Below, piece after piece: positions 63,038 through 64,000 of a DNA stretch of 64,000 bases (position 1 is its first letter; every line of letters begins with the position of its first letter). The position numbers and the translations under genes are program-made. Origin of the DNA: Pedobacter sp. Bi126. GTDB lineage: Bacteria; Bacteroidota; Bacteroidia; Sphingobacteriales; Sphingobacteriaceae. The DNA lies in NCBI RefSeq assembly GCF_918698245.1, contig NZ_CAKKMS010000001.1, forward strand, positions 62,001-126,000, read 5' to 3'. Under the pieces are notes generated by a model. That model worked only from the letters and a program-made list of their open reading frames with translations. It did not search any database and had not been told where the DNA came from.

Positions 63038-64000
63038 TTATAAATTCACATTAAGACCTAAAGTGTAGTATCTTGGCGTAGGACCATTATTTTGCGGATC
63101 CCAAAATGTCCATGTTGGCGCATAGTAGCCTGCATTATTTACATTGGCATAAATTTTAGCGCTTTTTACACGAAGTTTAGTAAGCAAATCTGATGGTATC
63201 GAATAAGATATGGCTACGGTATTTAAGCGTATGAAAGAGTTATCCCAATACACATTATAGCTTGTTCCACTGGATCCAGAATTTAGTCTGGCATAATCGT
63301 TTATTGGGTTTGCGGGAGTCCAATACGGTAAAACATACGATGATGAGCGGGCAAATCCTACGCTACCAGGTTGGTTTTTTGCTGAATTATATTGTTTAAG
63401 CTGCCCCCAGTTGGCAAGCAATTGAAATGAAAAATCAAAATTTTTGAAAATATTGAATTCATTTCTCATGGCGAAGAAATAGCGTGGTGTACGGTAACCT
63501 AAAAACTTTTTGTCATTATCAGAATAGGCATAATCTCCGTCAACATCTTCCAACTTAAAGTCGCCGGGTTTAATGGCTGCCTTTGTAAATTTAGCGGCTT
63601 CTGCCATTTCACTTTGCTGCCATACACCCTGAATGTTATAATCCCATATGATGTCGATATCTTTACCTATAAACCACCCATTTCCAGGGTCGTCTGTTGG
63701 CAAGGCAAGGGCAACAATTTTATTTCTGTTGAAGGAAAAATTGAAATTGGTATTCCATTTAACAGGACCATTAACAAGATTTTTACTATTCAGGTTTAGT
63801 TCTCCTCCACGATTATTGATACGGGCAAGGTTTGAATAAACATTAGAATAGCCGCTAACATTCGGCAATGTCTGTCTAACTAATAAATCACTCGTTTTCT
63901 TGTTATAGGCATCAATAGAACCGTTAATGCGATCGTTAAGAATTGAAAAATCAAAACCAGCATTCATCGCGGTAGTTTCTTCCCACTTTAAGTCTGAATT
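63038..64000 (-). CDS. SusC/RagA-family TonB-dependent transporter (C-terminal part)
   Basis: The reverse strand is open to the right edge; 320 residues of the barrel are seen. The visible part runs from LKWEETTAMNAGFDF to the last strand RYYTLGLNVNL, with TSDLLVRQTLPNVSGYSNV and GDFKLEDVDGDYAY typical of SusC barrels. The plug domain and signal peptide are outside the window. It is the first gene seen of the right-hand PUL and pairs with the SusD at 61152. Confidence 0.9.
   Translation of the reverse strand, partial: NSDLKWEETTAMNAGFDFSILNDRINGSIDAYNKKTSDLLVRQTLPNVSGYSNVYSNLARINNRGGELNLNSKNLVNGPVKWNTNFNFSFNRNKIVALALPTDDPGNGWFIGKDIDIIWDYNIQGVWQQSEMAEAAKFTKAAIKPGDFKLEDVDGDYAYSDNDKKFLGYRTPRYFFAMRNEFNIFKNFDFSFQLLANWGQLKQYNSAKNQPGSVGFARSSSYVLPYWTPANPINDYARLNSGSSGTSYNVYWDNSFIRLNTVAISYSIPSDLLTKLRVKSAKIYANVNNAGYYAPTWTFWDPQNNGPTPRYYTLGLNVNL

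Overview
The window looks like a chromosomal stretch of a Bacteroidota bacterium, most likely Sphingobacteriaceae and close to Pedobacter. The grounds are: AT-rich DNA, A-rich leaders instead of Shine-Dalgarno sequences, repeated -7 boxes of the TAnnTTTG type, three complete SusC/SusD pairs plus a fourth cut by the right edge, LytTR two-component pairs, a head-GIN protein and many short-leader lipoproteins. No tRNA, rRNA, CRISPR array, transposase or phage gene was seen.

Left part (1-17 kb), mixed housekeeping and signalling: a partial flavin-dependent oxidoreductase; a LytTR regulator (873) and its likely LytS-type kinase (1828) with a 43-residue Thr/Ser-rich peptide gene on the opposite strand between them; a cold-shock-like protein; a PHB-depolymerase-like esterase; an AP-endonuclease-fold isomerase; a YeiH-type transporter; a DoxX-like protein; a DUF1223 protein; a second, overlapping kinase-regulator pair; then an Asp-nucleophile alpha/beta hydrolase with an Ohr/OsmC peroxidase, an Lrp-type regulator, and a membrane protein overlapping a DUF2236 oxygenase.

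Middle (17-37 kb): a minus-strand operon of seven genes, in transcription order FAS1 lipoprotein, SusC, SusD, FAS1 lipoprotein, FAS1 lipoprotein, SusC, SusD, with no carbohydrate enzyme inside. Directly upstream is a two-gene pectin-fragment operon (GH105 plus an oligogalacturonate-lyase-like propeller). Both operons carry the same CCTG-N6-CCTG direct repeat upstream (written on the + strand), suggesting one regulon. Composite inverted-repeat elements with shared ends but different cores lie at 7.1, 17.1 and 36.2-36.8 kb, always between genes.

37-49 kb: a membrane-bound class III nucleotide cyclase, a head-GIN protein, a two-gene unit whose secreted product carries an isolated HlyD/EmrA-like C-terminal domain, an ABC-F ATPase, and a SusC-SusD-EEP phosphodiesterase operon.

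49-53.4 kb: an AraC regulator with a secreted ester-cyclase/ABM fusion, next to a visibly more GC- and CTG-rich block (SDR, an SDR ruined by internal deletion, AraC). The block abuts a truncated gene end, so it was probably inserted there.

53.5-64 kb: a polysaccharide utilisation locus, transcribed leftwards as SusC (cut by the window), SusD, PL14/PL20-like lyase lipoprotein, GH2, PL38/alginate-lyase-family enzyme, GH88, GH30. Two lyases plus an unsaturated-uronyl hydrolase point to a glucuronic-acid-rich polymer such as glucuronan or a related polyuronide.
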